DNA of 64,000 nucleotides from Clostridiales bacterium (GCA_003525075.1 DQFO01000009.1:126548-190547), one strand, 5' to 3'. Positions 17,984 to 26,781 are shown, numbered from the stretch's first letter. Translations and numbers: made by a program. The notes: a model not told the origin generated them from the letters alone.

Positions 17984-18018
17984 GGGTGGTAATAGTAAAA
18001 TGTTACCATTCTTTTTTT
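17984..18018 (+). terminator. Terminator after the DUF308 gene
   Basis: GGGTGGTAA (17984-17992) pairs with TTACCATTC (18003-18011, two G-T pairs), followed by TTTTTTT. Confidence 0.8.
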
Positions 18019-18049
18019 GTAAAAATATAAGCAAAACTTATAGTATGCA

Positions 18050-18078
18050 TTACAATAATTAATTTGATTTATTATAAG
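18050..18078 (+). promoter_or_regulatory. Sigma-A promoter of the transglutaminase-like gene
   Basis: TTACAA (18050-18055), 17 bases, TATAAG (18073-18078), about 85 bases before the start codon. Confidence 0.55.
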
Positions 18079-18090
18079 AGTTATGTTAAT

Positions 18091-18135
18091 ATATATATGT
18101 ACGAAGAACAAACATATATAAGTCTTGTTGAGACT
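18091..18135 (+). promoter_or_regulatory. Two leader hairpins before the transglutaminase-like gene
   Basis: ATATATATGT (18091-18100) can pair with ACATATATA (18112-18120), and AAGTCT can pair with AGACTT around TGTTG (about 18119-18135). Both lie in the untranslated leader, upstream of GGAGG at 18148-18152. Confidence 0.55.
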
Positions 18136-18162
18136 TACAAATCAATTGGAGGTTTTTTCCCT

Positions 18163-18648
18163 ATGGAAAAACAGTTCTATGAAGTTGTCACTGGAAACCA
18201 CTATGATCTGAAGGAGGCTAACAAACATACTGGTGATCTTATTAAAAAAAGTGTGAAGGCTAAGGATATGCCTAGCACTGAGCTTAAGTTCATCAGGAAA
18301 CACCATTGTGGATGTTGTTTACATTATGGCATGGCTTTGTTTAAGCTGATGCGTGATGCAGGAATGGAATGTTTCATTTCCGTTTCTGCGGAAGAAAATC
18401 CTGAAACGCATAAGAAGACAGACAGGCATGTTAGTGTCTACTACATCAAGAATGGAAAGAAGTATATCGCAGATCCTGTTGAAGCAGTTAAAACTGGAAC
18501 ACTCGGCTTTGACCAGATTCCGTTGGAAAGCTTTATCAAGGAAAATGGTGATGTATGGATCTTTGATCCATATGGAGAACATGGTGATGAAGAATTCTTT
18601 AGCAGTTTTATGGGGTCGCCTTTGGCCACATTTACTGGTGAAGAATAA
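18163..18648 (+). CDS. Transglutaminase-like cysteine protein, orphan
   Basis: A 161-residue soluble protein with a likely Cys-His-Asp triad of the transglutaminase-like fold: Cys52 at the head of a helix (CCLHYGMALFKLMRDAG), His89 in DRHVSVYYIKNGK, and Asp104 in KYIADPV. Spacing and order match the family; which of Cys49, 51 and 52 is the nucleophile is uncertain. It lacks a signal peptide, so substrates are probably cytoplasmic. Start at the ATG at 18163 after GGAGG; the longer in-frame ORF upstream covers the promoter and leader. Composition is clearly less AT-rich than its neighbours. It stands alone between its own promoter and terminator. Confidence 0.6.
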   Translation: MEKQFYEVVTGNHYDLKEANKHTGDLIKKSVKAKDMPSTELKFIRKHHCGCCLHYGMALFKLMRDAGMECFISVSAEENPETHKKTDRHVSVYYIKNGKKYIADPVEAVKTGTLGFDQIPLESFIKENGDVWIFDPYGEHGDEEFFSSFMGSPLATFTGEE

Positions 18649-18660
18649 GTTTCACAGACT

Positions 18661-18726
18661 AAAGTAAAAAGTCTCATTTGCTTTTTACTTTTAAAGCTAT
18701 CGACTAATTTGCCGATGGCTTTTTTC
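18661..18726 (+). terminator. Tandem terminator hairpins
   Basis: Hairpin one: AAAGTAAAAAG (18661-18671) with CTTTTTACTTT (18681-18691). Hairpin two: AAGCTATCG (18694-18702) with CGATGGCTT (18713-18721), followed by TTTTTC. Together they insulate the orphan gene from trxB. Confidence 0.85.
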
Positions 18727-18787
18727 GTATAATTATTGAAAGTAGTTATATAATATGATAAAATGCAAAAAAGAAAGGAACTAAAAT

Positions 18788-19642
18788 ATGTATGATGTCA
18801 TTATAATAGGAGCAGGACCTGCAGGGATAACAGCAGGATTATATACTCAAAGAGGAAATTTAAAAACATTAATTATTCATAATGGAAAAACATCTTTAGA
18901 AAATGCAAATAAAATTGAAAATTATTATGGATTTGAAAATGGAATAACAGGTAAAGAGTTATATTTTCAAGGAATTAGACAAGCTCAAAATATTGGAATA
19001 GATGTAAAAAATGAAGAAGTAATAAAAATAGAAATGATAGAAAAAAGCTTTAAAGTGAAAACAACAAAAAATGAATATATTTCTAAAACGATTATAATAG
19101 CAATGGGAACAAAGAAAAAAACTTTACAAATAGATGGAGTAAAACAATTTGAAGGTAGAGGAATAAGTTATTGTGCTATTTGTGATGGATTTTTTTATAG
19201 AAACAAAGATGTTGCAGTAATTGGAAATGGAGATTATGCAATATCTGAAGTAAATGATTTATTACCAGTTGTAAATAAAATTACAATATTAACAAATGGA
19301 AAACCTGCTCCAGATATAAGGAGTGAAAAAGTAGAAATAAATAATAGAACTATAAAAAAAATATTTGGACACGAAAAAGTTGAGAAAATTGAATTTGATG
19401 ATGGAACAGATATAAATGTAAATGGAATATTTATAGCACAAGGAACAGCAGATAGTACAGATATAGCTAAAAAAATTGGATTAGTATTAGAAAATAATAA
19501 AATAAAAGTTAATGAGAATATGGAAACAAACATTAAAGGAATATATGCTTGTGGGGATTGTATAGGTGGAATATTACAAATTTCTAAAGCAGTAAATGAT
19601 GGAATGAAGACAGGTTTGAATGTAATAAAATTTTTGAAATAA
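18788..19642 (+). CDS. trxB: Thioredoxin reductase-like flavoprotein
   Basis: A 284-residue flavoprotein: FAD-binding GAGPAG (residues 8-13), redox-active CAIC (Cys129, Cys132) followed by DGFF, and the second FAD motif near YACGDC. Reduces thioredoxin, and the thioredoxin gene follows 55 bases later. The pyridine-nucleotide half is atypical: the usual GGGDSA motif reads GNGDYA and no HRR...R stretch for NADPH phosphate is visible. It may therefore use another donor, as in the ferredoxin-dependent flavin thioredoxin reductases of clostridia (inference). Length is slightly short for TrxB (about 310). Confidence 0.88.
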   Translation: MYDVIIIGAGPAGITAGLYTQRGNLKTLIIHNGKTSLENANKIENYYGFENGITGKELYFQGIRQAQNIGIDVKNEEVIKIEMIEKSFKVKTTKNEYISKTIIIAMGTKKKTLQIDGVKQFEGRGISYCAICDGFFYRNKDVAVIGNGDYAISEVNDLLPVVNKITILTNGKPAPDIRSEKVEINNRTIKKIFGHEKVEKIEFDDGTDINVNGIFIAQGTADSTDIAKKIGLVLENNKIKVNENMETNIKGIYACGDCIGGILQISKAVNDGMKTGLNVIKFLK

Positions 19643-19697
19643 AATATGTTATAATTTAAAAGAAATGTATAAAAATAATTTATAGGAGGAACAAAAA

Positions 19698-20000
19698 ATG
19701 ATAGAAGAAATAAAAAATTCAGAAGAATTTGAAAATGAAATAAAAAGTAATGCAATAGTATTTGCAGATTTTTATGCAACTTGGTGTATGCCATGTAAAA
19801 TGATGTCTGGAATAATAGATGAAATAGCAAAAGAACATCAAGAAGTAAAATTTATTAAAATAGATGTAGATCAAAATACAGAATTAGCGATAAAATATAA
19901 TGTTATGAGTATACCAACAATGATAATATTTAAGAATGGAAATACAAGTAAAACATTTATTGGAGTAACAGATAAAAGTGAAATAATTGCAGAATTTTAA
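19698..20000 (+). CDS. trxA: Thioredoxin with WCMPC active site
   Basis: A 100-residue thioredoxin: active-site WCMPCK (Cys30, Cys33), the conserved cis-proline in MSIPT, and the beta-alpha order of the fold. The usual WCGPC has methionine in place of glycine, which should alter redox potential. Reduced by the flavoprotein encoded just upstream. Ribosome site AGGAGG. It donates electrons to reductases and keeps cytoplasmic thiols reduced. Confidence 0.93.
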   Translation: MIEEIKNSEEFENEIKSNAIVFADFYATWCMPCKMMSGIIDEIAKEHQEVKFIKIDVDQNTELAIKYNVMSIPTMIIFKNGNTSKTFIGVTDKSEIIAEF

Positions 20001-20019
20001 TAGAAATAAGAGGAGAAAA

Positions 20020-20820
20020 ATGAACAGAGAAGTATTAAATGATTACAAAAATAAAGATGAAAAAATGCTATTAGCAGAGGTGTTGGATAAAATAGAAAAC
20101 ACAAATAATAGAAATAAAATTGAACATACTGATTTTTTAGATTTAGCTCAAAATGAATTAGTACAAAAATTTTTAAACAAACAAAAAGTAGAAAATTATA
20201 TAAAATATGGTGGTTTTAATGAAGCAGAGAGAAAAATGTATATATTTTATCCTGAAAAATTTAATGAACAAGTTGTTGAAAAAAATTTATCTAGTATTGT
20301 TCAAATTATTAGAATTGAATTACCAGACGATTTAATTGGAAAATATACACATAGAGATTATTTAGGTGCAGTTATGAAACTCGGAGTAAAGAGAGAAAAG
20401 GTTGGAGATATAATTGTAGAAAATAATGGTGCAGATATTATAATTAATAAAGAAATTACTAAATTTTTAGAACAAAATTTAAGTGAATTAACGAGATTTT
20501 CAAAATCAACAATTACAGTAGAAGATATACAAAATTTAAGAAATGTTGAAGTAAAAAAGGAAGAAATTGAAATAATAGTAGCCTCTTTAAGACTTGATAA
20601 TGTTGCATCAGAACTTGCAAGATGTTCAAGAAGCAAAATAATCGAAATAATGAATACAGAAAGAGTTTTTGTTAATTTTCAAGTAGAAACAAAGAAAACA
20701 AAACAAATAAAAGAAGGGGATATGATTACAATAAGGGGAAAAGGACGATTCTTTATAAAAGAGATTATCGGGCAAACTAGAAGTGGTAGAACAATATTAA
20801 AAGTAGAAAAATTTGTATAA
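20020..20820 (+). CDS. ylmH: YlmH-family S4 RNA-binding protein
   Basis: A 266-residue protein matching the YlmH family: an N-terminal ferredoxin-like region (with YGGFNEAERKMYIFYPE and HRDYLGAVMKLGVKREKVGDI) and a C-terminal S4 RNA-binding domain (about 175-250, with LRLDNVASELARCSRSK and EGDMITIRGKGRF). YlmH proteins bind ribosomal or rescue-complex RNA in Firmicutes and are often near ftsZ/sepF; here the gene follows trxA. Start at the ATG at 20020 after AGAGGAG; 11 in-frame codons upstream overlap trxA and are not needed. Confidence 0.88.
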   Translation: MNREVLNDYKNKDEKMLLAEVLDKIENTNNRNKIEHTDFLDLAQNELVQKFLNKQKVENYIKYGGFNEAERKMYIFYPEKFNEQVVEKNLSSIVQIIRIELPDDLIGKYTHRDYLGAVMKLGVKREKVGDIIVENNGADIIINKEITKFLEQNLSELTRFSKSTITVEDIQNLRNVEVKKEEIEIIVASLRLDNVASELARCSRSKIIEIMNTERVFVNFQVETKKTKQIKEGDMITIRGKGRFFIKEIIGQTRSGRTILKVEKFV

Positions 20821-20826
20821 TAAAAG

Positions 20827-20859
20827 ATCACAGTCTTGAATTTAAAGACTGTGATTTTT
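20827..20859. terminator. Bidirectional terminator between ylmH and rimI
   Basis: ATCACAGTCTT (20827-20837) pairs perfectly with AAGACTGTGAT (20845-20855), T-run on the plus strand and A-run on the left side for minus-strand transcripts. Confidence 0.9.
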
Positions 20860-21292
20860 AAATGTCATATTTTGTCATAATATAAGCATCTGTAGTATTA
20901 TTATAATATTTTTTTCTGATTCCTAAATTCTTAAAACCAAACTTTTCATACAATTTAATAGCTGGTGTATTTTCAACATTTACTTCAAGAGTAAATGTTT
21001 TTAAATTCATATCAGAACATAAATCAATTAATGTTTCTAGCATTTCACCACCAATGCCTTTTCCACGACAAGATTTTTTTACAACTATATTATTTAAAGT
21101 AGCTTCATCAAAAATAACTGAAATTCCAGCAAAACCAACAACTTCATTTTTTTCTTTAGCAATAATATATTTGGTTTTATCATTTACAAGTTCTTGTTTT
21201 AATACATTATAGCTCCAAAAATTATCAAAATCAGAATATAATGTATTTTTCATTTGTTCTAAATCTTCTAAAGTCATTTCAGTTATTTCCAT
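20858..21292 (-). CDS. rimI: Ribosomal protein S18 alanine N-acetyltransferase RimI
   Basis: A 144-residue GNAT acetyltransferase. The acetyl-CoA site is SCRGKGIGGEML (about residues 74-85) and the C-terminal VENTPAIKLYEKFGF is typical of RimI. It acetylates the N-terminal alanine of S18 or other proteins. I start at the ATG nine bases after AAGGAG; a GTG three codons upstream touches the site. It follows tsaB directly (6-15 bases), the common tsaB-rimI pairing. Confidence 0.88.
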   Translation of the reverse strand: MEITEMTLEDLEQMKNTLYSDFDNFWSYNVLKQELVNDKTKYIIAKEKNEVVGFAGISVIFDEATLNNIVVKKSCRGKGIGGEMLETLIDLCSDMNLKTFTLEVNVENTPAIKLYEKFGFKNLGIRKKYYNNTTDAYIMTKYDI

Positions 21293-21307
21293 AAAATTCA
21301 CTCCTTT

Positions 21308-21979
21308 TTATTTATTTCCTAAAGCTCTTTCAGCTTGAGATTTTCTTAAATATAAAGGCATTAAATCAAAATTTGTATTTTGATTATAAGCATTTAATCC
21401 AGCTAATCCAAGAGAAAAACTACTTAAATCATTTTTATCAGAAAAAGTACAAGTATTAAGATTAGAAAGTAGATGTTCTTTATGTATAATTGAACCATCA
21501 CCAACAAAATTGATTTTATCATATTTTGTTAAAATTGGAATGATTTCTTTTATAGTTTTAAAACTAAGTTCTTCAAGTTGTGTTACAATATTATTTTTCT
21601 TTTCAAAAACTCCAAAGTAAACATTATTGTTTTTGGCATCTATAAGTGAACAGATAATTCCATCACTATCTATATTGTAAGCTAAAGATTCTAAAGAAGA
21701 AATTCCAACGCATGGAATATTTAAACTATCTTTAAAGGCAAGTACTGTTCCAACACCAATTCTTATACCAGTGAAAGATCCAGGCCCTTTATCACAAACA
21801 ATTAAATTTATATCTTGTAAAGTTAATTTACTTTCAGATAATGCTTGTTCAATTACAGGCATTATTTTTTCAGAATGATTTCTAGCATCATTAACAATAA
21901 TTTCTTTTATACATTTTTTATTTTCTAAAACAGCTACTGTACATAAATTGCTTGCTGTATCTATACTTAATATTTTCAA
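21308..21979 (-). CDS. tsaB: tRNA threonylcarbamoyladenosine biosynthesis protein TsaB
   Basis: A 223-residue ASKHA-fold protein with the family start ILSIDTASNLCTVAVLE, a GPGSFTGIRIGVGT loop and SLESLAYN. TsaB partners TsaD and TsaE in making t6A37 on tRNAs that read ANN codons; those partners are not in the window. Start codon is TTG (21979) seven bases after AGAAGGA. Upstream of rimI in a two-gene unit. Confidence 0.93.
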   Translation of the reverse strand: MKILSIDTASNLCTVAVLENKKCIKEIIVNDARNHSEKIMPVIEQALSESKLTLQDINLIVCDKGPGSFTGIRIGVGTVLAFKDSLNIPCVGISSLESLAYNIDSDGIICSLIDAKNNNVYFGVFEKKNNIVTQLEELSFKTIKEIIPILTKYDKINFVGDGSIIHKEHLLSNLNTCTFSDKNDLSSFSLGLAGLNAYNQNTNFDLMPLYLRKSQAERALGNK

Positions 21980-22096
21980 TTTTTTTCCTTCTTTCTTGTG
22001 AATATGCTTATTATACTACAATTAAATAGATTTTACAATAAAAAAATAATACATAGTTTAAAAAAATGGTATAAGTTGAAAGAAAAAATAATAAAC

Positions 22097-22126
22097 AACA
22101 ACCCATTCCCAAAAGAATGAGTTGTT
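22097..22126. terminator. Terminator of the small membrane gene
   Basis: AACAACCCATTC (22097-22108) pairs with GAATGAGTTGTT (22115-22126), one mismatch. T-rich flanks on both strands, strongest for the minus-strand gene at 22145. Confidence 0.8.
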
Positions 22127-22144
22127 TATTTTATATTAATTCTG

Positions 22145-22408
22145 CTAGAAACAGCAATTTTTCTTTTTGTTAGTCTTTTTACAGCAGAATAATGATATTA
22201 AAGAAATTATAAATAATATTCCTAATGTTATTAATAAAACAATTACAGCACCTAATCCTAATGTTTCAACAACACCAAGTAAACTTTCAATTAAAACACC
22301 AACAAAAAAGAATAAAGCTAAAGTAACAACACCTGTTATTATCCATAAGCATGAACAATCTTTCTTTTTGTTTTCTTTTTTACAAAAAATATCTACTTCT
22401 GGTTCCAT
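22145..22408 (-). CDS. Small cysteine-rich two-segment membrane protein
   Basis: An 87-residue protein: MEPEVDIFCKKENKKKDC, then hydrophobic segments at about 23-45 and 52-76, then FCCKKTNKKKNCC at the end. Cysteines cluster with lysines on both cytoplasmic-looking tails, which could bind metal or form disulfides. Start after GGAGGTG on the minus strand; three upstream codons overlap that site. I do not recognise a family. It diverges from the DUF4173 gene. Confidence 0.6.
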   Translation of the reverse strand: MEPEVDIFCKKENKKKDCSCLWIITGVVTLALFFFVGVLIESLLGVVETLGLGAVIVLLITLGILFIISLISLFCCKKTNKKKNCCF

Positions 22409-22496
22409 AATTAGCACCTCCAGTCCTAATATATATTATGTTAAGTGTATTAAAAAGTTACACAATTTTAAAATATTGAAAAACGATAAAAAAGTA

Positions 22497-22525
22497 TTGA
22501 CAAAAAATAATAGTAGTAATATAAT
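22497..22525 (+). promoter_or_regulatory. Perfect consensus sigma-A promoter before the DUF4173 gene
   Basis: TTGACA (22497-22502), 17 bases, TATAAT (22520-22525): full consensus. RBS GGAGG lies about six bases before the ATG at 22573. Confidence 0.9.
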
Positions 22526-22572
22526 GCTCATATCAGAAGAAAAAAATAAATGTATTTGGAGGGAAAGAAAAG

Positions 22573-24054
22573 ATGAAAATATTAATAGGAGCATTATTTC
22601 TAAGCTTATGGCAATCATTACTATTTTGGAAACAAGATTTAGGCATATCTGTATTATTGTTTACAATACCAATAATATGGATAACAACAAAATTATTAAA
22701 AGGAAATATAAAAAACAAAAAAGCATTATTAATATCAATTCCGATTATAGTATTATCAAGTACATATTTTATATTTGATAATCTAACATTCTATTTAATA
22801 AATATAGTATTAATACCAATATTATATTTAATAATGGTAATATGGGCAATATCTGATTTTCAAATAAAATCTATAATTTATAAAATTATTTTAATGATAT
22901 TTGAACCACTTAATTATATTGGAGATGTTATTAGAGCAGTATTAAAAGAGTTTAACCCTAAAGAAAAAGATGAACAAATAGGTGAGAAAAAAGAAAAAAA
23001 TAATATTTTTAAAGCAGTATGTTTTACAGGAATTATAGCATTAATTGTAATAGGATTATTATGTTCAGCTGATAATGAATTTGCAAAAATATTTTCAACT
23101 ATATTTAAAGATATAAACATATTTAATGTATCAGAATTGACAGGTAGAATAATAATTATTATAATTGCATTTTTCTATTTTGCAGGATTTTTTATGAACA
23201 TGTTAGATAAAGAAAATGGATTAAAAGAATTTGAAGAAGAAGAGAAAATAGAGAAAAAAGAGAGCTATACGATAAGAATGATGCTTACAGTACTTAATGT
23301 AGTTTATTTGGTATTTTGTTTTACACAAATAAAAGTATTATTTACAGAACAAAATATAAAATATTCAGAATTTGCAAGAAAAGGATTTTTTCAATTAATG
23401 ATAGTATCATTAATTAATATTGTAATGATATTAAAAGCAAATAATAAGAATCTTAGAGAAAACGAAAAACAAGACAAATATAAAAAAACAATGTGTATAG
23501 TAATGGTAATATTTACATTAGTAATAATTATTTCTGCATTTGCAAGAATGACATTATATCAACAAAATTATGGATATACAAGATTACGTGTATTAGTTGA
23601 TTTGACATTAATTACAGAAATAATATTATTAATTCCAACAGTAATTTATATCTTAGAAAACAAGATAAATTTAATAAAAACATATTTTGTTATTATTGTA
23701 ACAATGTATTGTATTGTAAACTTTGTAAATATAGATAAATTCATTGTAAAAAATAATATAAATAGATATAAAGAAACAGGGAATATAGATTTAAACTATT
23801 TAATTGAAATGAATAATACTGATTTAGTTGAACAATTATTAGAACTAGATAATACAGAATTTAAGTATTCAGAAAAACTTTATTCTCAATCTAATATAGA
23901 TAAACAATTAATTAAAGAAAAAATAGAAAGACAAAAGAAAATGTTAGATGAATATTTAACTAATTTAAAGAAGAATCTTAATGAAACATATACTGTGGCT
24001 GAATTTAATTTGCCCAAAATGAGAGCTAAGTCAATATTAAATAATAGGAAATAA
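22573..24054 (+). CDS. DUF4173-family multispanning membrane protein
   Basis: A 493-residue protein with about a dozen hydrophobic segments and a charged C-terminal tail. The stretches FTEQNIKYSEFARKGFFQLM and DLTLITEIILLIPT, and the SADNEFAKIF before a segment, fit the DUF4173 family of Firmicutes membrane proteins of unknown role. First gene of a cluster with DUF2975, XRE regulator and a second small membrane protein, driven by a consensus promoter. Confidence 0.78.
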   Translation: MKILIGALFLSLWQSLLFWKQDLGISVLLFTIPIIWITTKLLKGNIKNKKALLISIPIIVLSSTYFIFDNLTFYLINIVLIPILYLIMVIWAISDFQIKSIIYKIILMIFEPLNYIGDVIRAVLKEFNPKEKDEQIGEKKEKNNIFKAVCFTGIIALIVIGLLCSADNEFAKIFSTIFKDINIFNVSELTGRIIIIIIAFFYFAGFFMNMLDKENGLKEFEEEEKIEKKESYTIRMMLTVLNVVYLVFCFTQIKVLFTEQNIKYSEFARKGFFQLMIVSLINIVMILKANNKNLRENEKQDKYKKTMCIVMVIFTLVIIISAFARMTLYQQNYGYTRLRVLVDLTLITEIILLIPTVIYILENKINLIKTYFVIIVTMYCIVNFVNIDKFIVKNNINRYKETGNIDLNYLIEMNNTDLVEQLLELDNTEFKYSEKLYSQSNIDKQLIKEKIERQKKMLDEYLTNLKKNLNETYTVAEFNLPKMRAKSILNNRK

Positions 24055-24072
24055 AATTAAGGAGAGTAAAAA

Positions 24073-24540
24073 ATGAAGATTTTAGGAGAAAATGGAATAG
24101 GAAAATTTTTAAAAGTATTTTTACAAATATGTTTTTGGGGAGGTATAGTGTTATTAATAGCACTTCCTCTTATAGCTCAAATAGCTAAAGTGCACTTAAA
24201 TGCATCAATTTATGTAATATATCCAAATGGAATAGTTTTATTAGTAATTGTTAAACAATTTATAGGTCAATTTGATTCATTAAAAAATAAGAATCCATTT
24301 TGTATTGAAAATTCAAAAAGATTGAAAAATTGTTGTATAGCATCTTTAGTTGAAACAGCATTATTAATAATTGATTTATTGTATATGATATTTTTAGTAA
24401 AAAGTGAAGATATTTTTGTTTTATTAGTAATGGTATTTATGATAATTTTATTTATAGGTGTTTCTATTGCATTTTATATTTTATCAGAATTAATAAAACA
24501 AGCAACAGAATATAAAAAAGAAAATGATTTAACAATTTAA
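24073..24540 (+). CDS. DUF2975-family membrane protein
   Basis: A 155-residue protein with four hydrophobic segments (about 18-40, 48-66, 92-113, 120-140) in the order seen in DUF2975 proteins, including the PFCIENSKRLKN loop before segment 3. DUF2975 genes are typically followed by a small YozG-type XRE regulator, as here. Ribosome site GGAGAG. Function unknown. Confidence 0.82.
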   Translation: MKILGENGIGKFLKVFLQICFWGGIVLLIALPLIAQIAKVHLNASIYVIYPNGIVLLVIVKQFIGQFDSLKNKNPFCIENSKRLKNCCIASLVETALLIIDLLYMIFLVKSEDIFVLLVMVFMIILFIGVSIAFYILSELIKQATEYKKENDLTI

Positions 24541-24560
24541 TAAAGAGAGGACTGAATAAA

Positions 24561-24761
24561 ATGATAGTTGTTAATTTAGATGTAATGATGGCTAAACGTA
24601 AAATATCATCAGGTGAACTTGCAGATAGGGTTGGAATAACACCAGCTAATTTGTCAATATTGAAAACTAATAAAGCAAAGGCAATTAGATTTTCTACATT
24701 AGAAAAAATTTGTGAAGTACTTGAGTGTAAGCCAGGGGATATATTGGATTATACAAAATAG
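24561..24761 (+). CDS. Small XRE/YozG-type regulator
   Basis: A 66-residue helix-turn-helix protein almost identical in plan to YozG: MVVNLDVMMAKRKISS-like start, LADRVGITPANLSILK as the HTH, and the closing LEKICEVLECKPGDILDY. It binds DNA as a dimer. Encoded 20 bases after DUF2975, a widely conserved pairing that suggests it controls this membrane-protein cluster. Confidence 0.9.
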   Translation: MIVVNLDVMMAKRKISSGELADRVGITPANLSILKTNKAKAIRFSTLEKICEVLECKPGDILDYTK

Positions 24762-24769
24762 GGGAAATT

Positions 24770-25261
24770 ATGAAAAAATTAAAAAAGAGTGTTTTATTTT
24801 ATACAATTTTATATGCTATATTATTATATACATTATATTTAATATTAGAGAAGTTTAATTTAATGTTTAGACAATGGGTGAATATTATATCTTTTATAAT
24901 AATCGGAAGTGGTTGCATTATAGGAATTGGACAAGTGATATTTTCTATAAATAAGAAATGGTTAAAAATTGTTTTGGGTATTATATTTGTTATTTCATTA
25001 GTTATAATAGGTCCTTTTGTTTATATATTTTCTATATTGGCTTATAAACCTGAACATGTAGTATATAAAAATGATGAAAAATATGTTGCTTATGTTATAG
25101 CTTTTCATATGACAGAAGTGAAATATTATGAATATAAGAATATTTTTGTTTCTGGAAGTAAAGTTAAAATTATTGAGTACTATGGAAAAGGTGGATTTGA
25201 TCCATTGGATAGTAAAAATGGTTATGTACATAATGTTGAAAGTGTAGATTATTATGAATGA
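24770..25261 (+). CDS. Membrane protein with charged C-terminal domain
   Basis: A 163-residue protein: three hydrophobic segments (about 10-27, 39-60, 66-92) then a soluble C-terminal part of about 70 residues rich in tyrosine and lysine (AFHMTEVKYYEYKNIFVSG, YYGKGGFDPLDSKNGY). No family recognised. It begins eight bases after the XRE gene and is last in the cluster. Confidence 0.65.
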   Translation: MKKLKKSVLFYTILYAILLYTLYLILEKFNLMFRQWVNIISFIIIGSGCIIGIGQVIFSINKKWLKIVLGIIFVISLVIIGPFVYIFSILAYKPEHVVYKNDEKYVAYVIAFHMTEVKYYEYKNIFVSGSKVKIIEYYGKGGFDPLDSKNGYVHNVESVDYYE

Positions 25262-25297
25262 AAAATAGTGAATTAGATTTTTCTAGTTCACTATTTT
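25262..25297. terminator. Bidirectional terminator before spoIVA
   Basis: AAAATAGTGAA (25262-25272) pairs with TTCACTATTTT (25287-25297), with T-rich flanks on both sides. Serves the membrane cluster and the convergent spoIVA. Confidence 0.8.
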
Positions 25298-25302
25298 TGA
25301 TT

Positions 25303-26781
25303 TTATAATATAATGCAAATCAATCCGCCAGAACCTTCATTAACAATACGTTCCAATGTTTCTTGAAGTTTAAATTGAGCTTCTTCAGGCATTTTAGCAA
25401 GTTTTGCTTGTAGTCCCTCATTAACAAGTTCATGTAGGCTTTTACCAAAAATATTAGATTCCCAAATACTAGTTGGATCATTTTCAAAACCAGAAAGTAG
25501 ATAATTAACAAGTTCTTCAGACTGTTTTTCAGAGCCAACAATAGGAGAAACCTCAGTCTCAATATTTGCACGAATCATATGAATTGATGGAGCAGTAGCA
25601 CGAAGTTTAACACCAAAACGAGAACCTTGTTTAACCATTTCAGGTTCTTCAAGAACTAATTCATCAATAGAAGGTGTAACAATTCCATAGCCTTTAGTTT
25701 TAACTTCTTCTAATGCATAAGCAATTTTATCATATTTTTTCTTAGTACAAGATAAATCACTCATAATAGAGAATAATTCACCTTCATTTGTAATTTGAAT
25801 ATCAGTAATTTCAGATAAAACATTATAAAATAATTCATCTTTAAGAGTGATGTTAATACAAACTTTACCACTACCTAGCATTATATTATTAATAAATGTT
25901 TTTGAAATAATATCTGTTGAATCAATTGTAGAAACACAATTAGAAACATCTTTTAAAGCAGAAACATTTGTAAAAGCATTTTTTATTTGATCAAATAATT
26001 TAGCTTTAAGAGGATGAGAATATTCTAAGCCATCAATCCATTTTGGAAAACTAATTTTTATTTCATCAACAGGGAATTCATAAAGTAAACTAGCAAACAT
26101 TGAGTTAATATCATCAGCAGTTAAATCTTCACAACTAATTGGCATAACTTTTGTATTATATTTATCAGAAAGTTGAATAGCAAGTTCTCTTGTTTCAGGA
26201 GAAGAAGGGTTTAGAGAGTTTAATAATATAATAAATGGCTTATGTAATGCACGAAGCTCGCTAACAACTCTTTCTTCAGCTTTAACATAATCATCACGAG
26301 GAATATCTGTTATAGAACCATCTGTTGTAATTAAAATTCCTATTGTAGAATGTTCTTCAATAACTTTTTTTGTTCCAATTTCAGCAGCAGTTTCAAAAGG
26401 AATTTCCTCATCAGACCAAGGAGTTTTTACCATTCTTGGTAGATCATCTTCTAAATAACCAATAGCATTATCAACTAAATACCCAACACAATCAACAAGA
26501 CGAGTTTTTAATTTTAAATTTTTGTCAATCGTAATTTCAACAGCTTCATTAGGAACAAATTTAGGTTCAGTAGTCATAATAGTACGCCCACCAGCACTTT
26601 GTGGCAATTCATCTTTAGCTCTTTCTTTTTTATATTCATTATCAATATTTGGAATAACCAGTAAATCCATAAATTTTTTTATGAAGGTAGATTTACCAGT
26701 TCTTACAGGACCAACAACTCCGATATAAATATCTCCATCAGTTCGTTTAGCTATATCCTGATATAAGTCTACATTTTCCAT
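25303..26781 (-). CDS. spoIVA: Stage IV sporulation protein A, coat morphogenetic ATPase
   Basis: A 492-residue SpoIVA, the same length as that of B. subtilis. The N-terminal ATPase domain has Walker A GPVRTGKS (24-31), and the Sp/Spa-type features LPQSAGGRTIMTTEPKF and VDCVGYLVDNAIGY. The C-terminus ends in the conserved GSGGLICIIL that docks on SpoVM. It hydrolyses ATP to polymerise on the forespore surface and is the base layer of the coat. Transcribed alone from a sigma-E-like promoter at 26841-26869. Confidence 0.98.
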   Translation of the reverse strand: MENVDLYQDIAKRTDGDIYIGVVGPVRTGKSTFIKKFMDLLVIPNIDNEYKKERAKDELPQSAGGRTIMTTEPKFVPNEAVEITIDKNLKLKTRLVDCVGYLVDNAIGYLEDDLPRMVKTPWSDEEIPFETAAEIGTKKVIEEHSTIGILITTDGSITDIPRDDYVKAEERVVSELRALHKPFIILLNSLNPSSPETRELAIQLSDKYNTKVMPISCEDLTADDINSMFASLLYEFPVDEIKISFPKWIDGLEYSHPLKAKLFDQIKNAFTNVSALKDVSNCVSTIDSTDIISKTFINNIMLGSGKVCINITLKDELFYNVLSEITDIQITNEGELFSIMSDLSCTKKKYDKIAYALEEVKTKGYGIVTPSIDELVLEEPEMVKQGSRFGVKLRATAPSIHMIRANIETEVSPIVGSEKQSEELVNYLLSGFENDPTSIWESNIFGKSLHELVNEGLQAKLAKMPEEAQFKLQETLERIVNEGSGGLICIIL

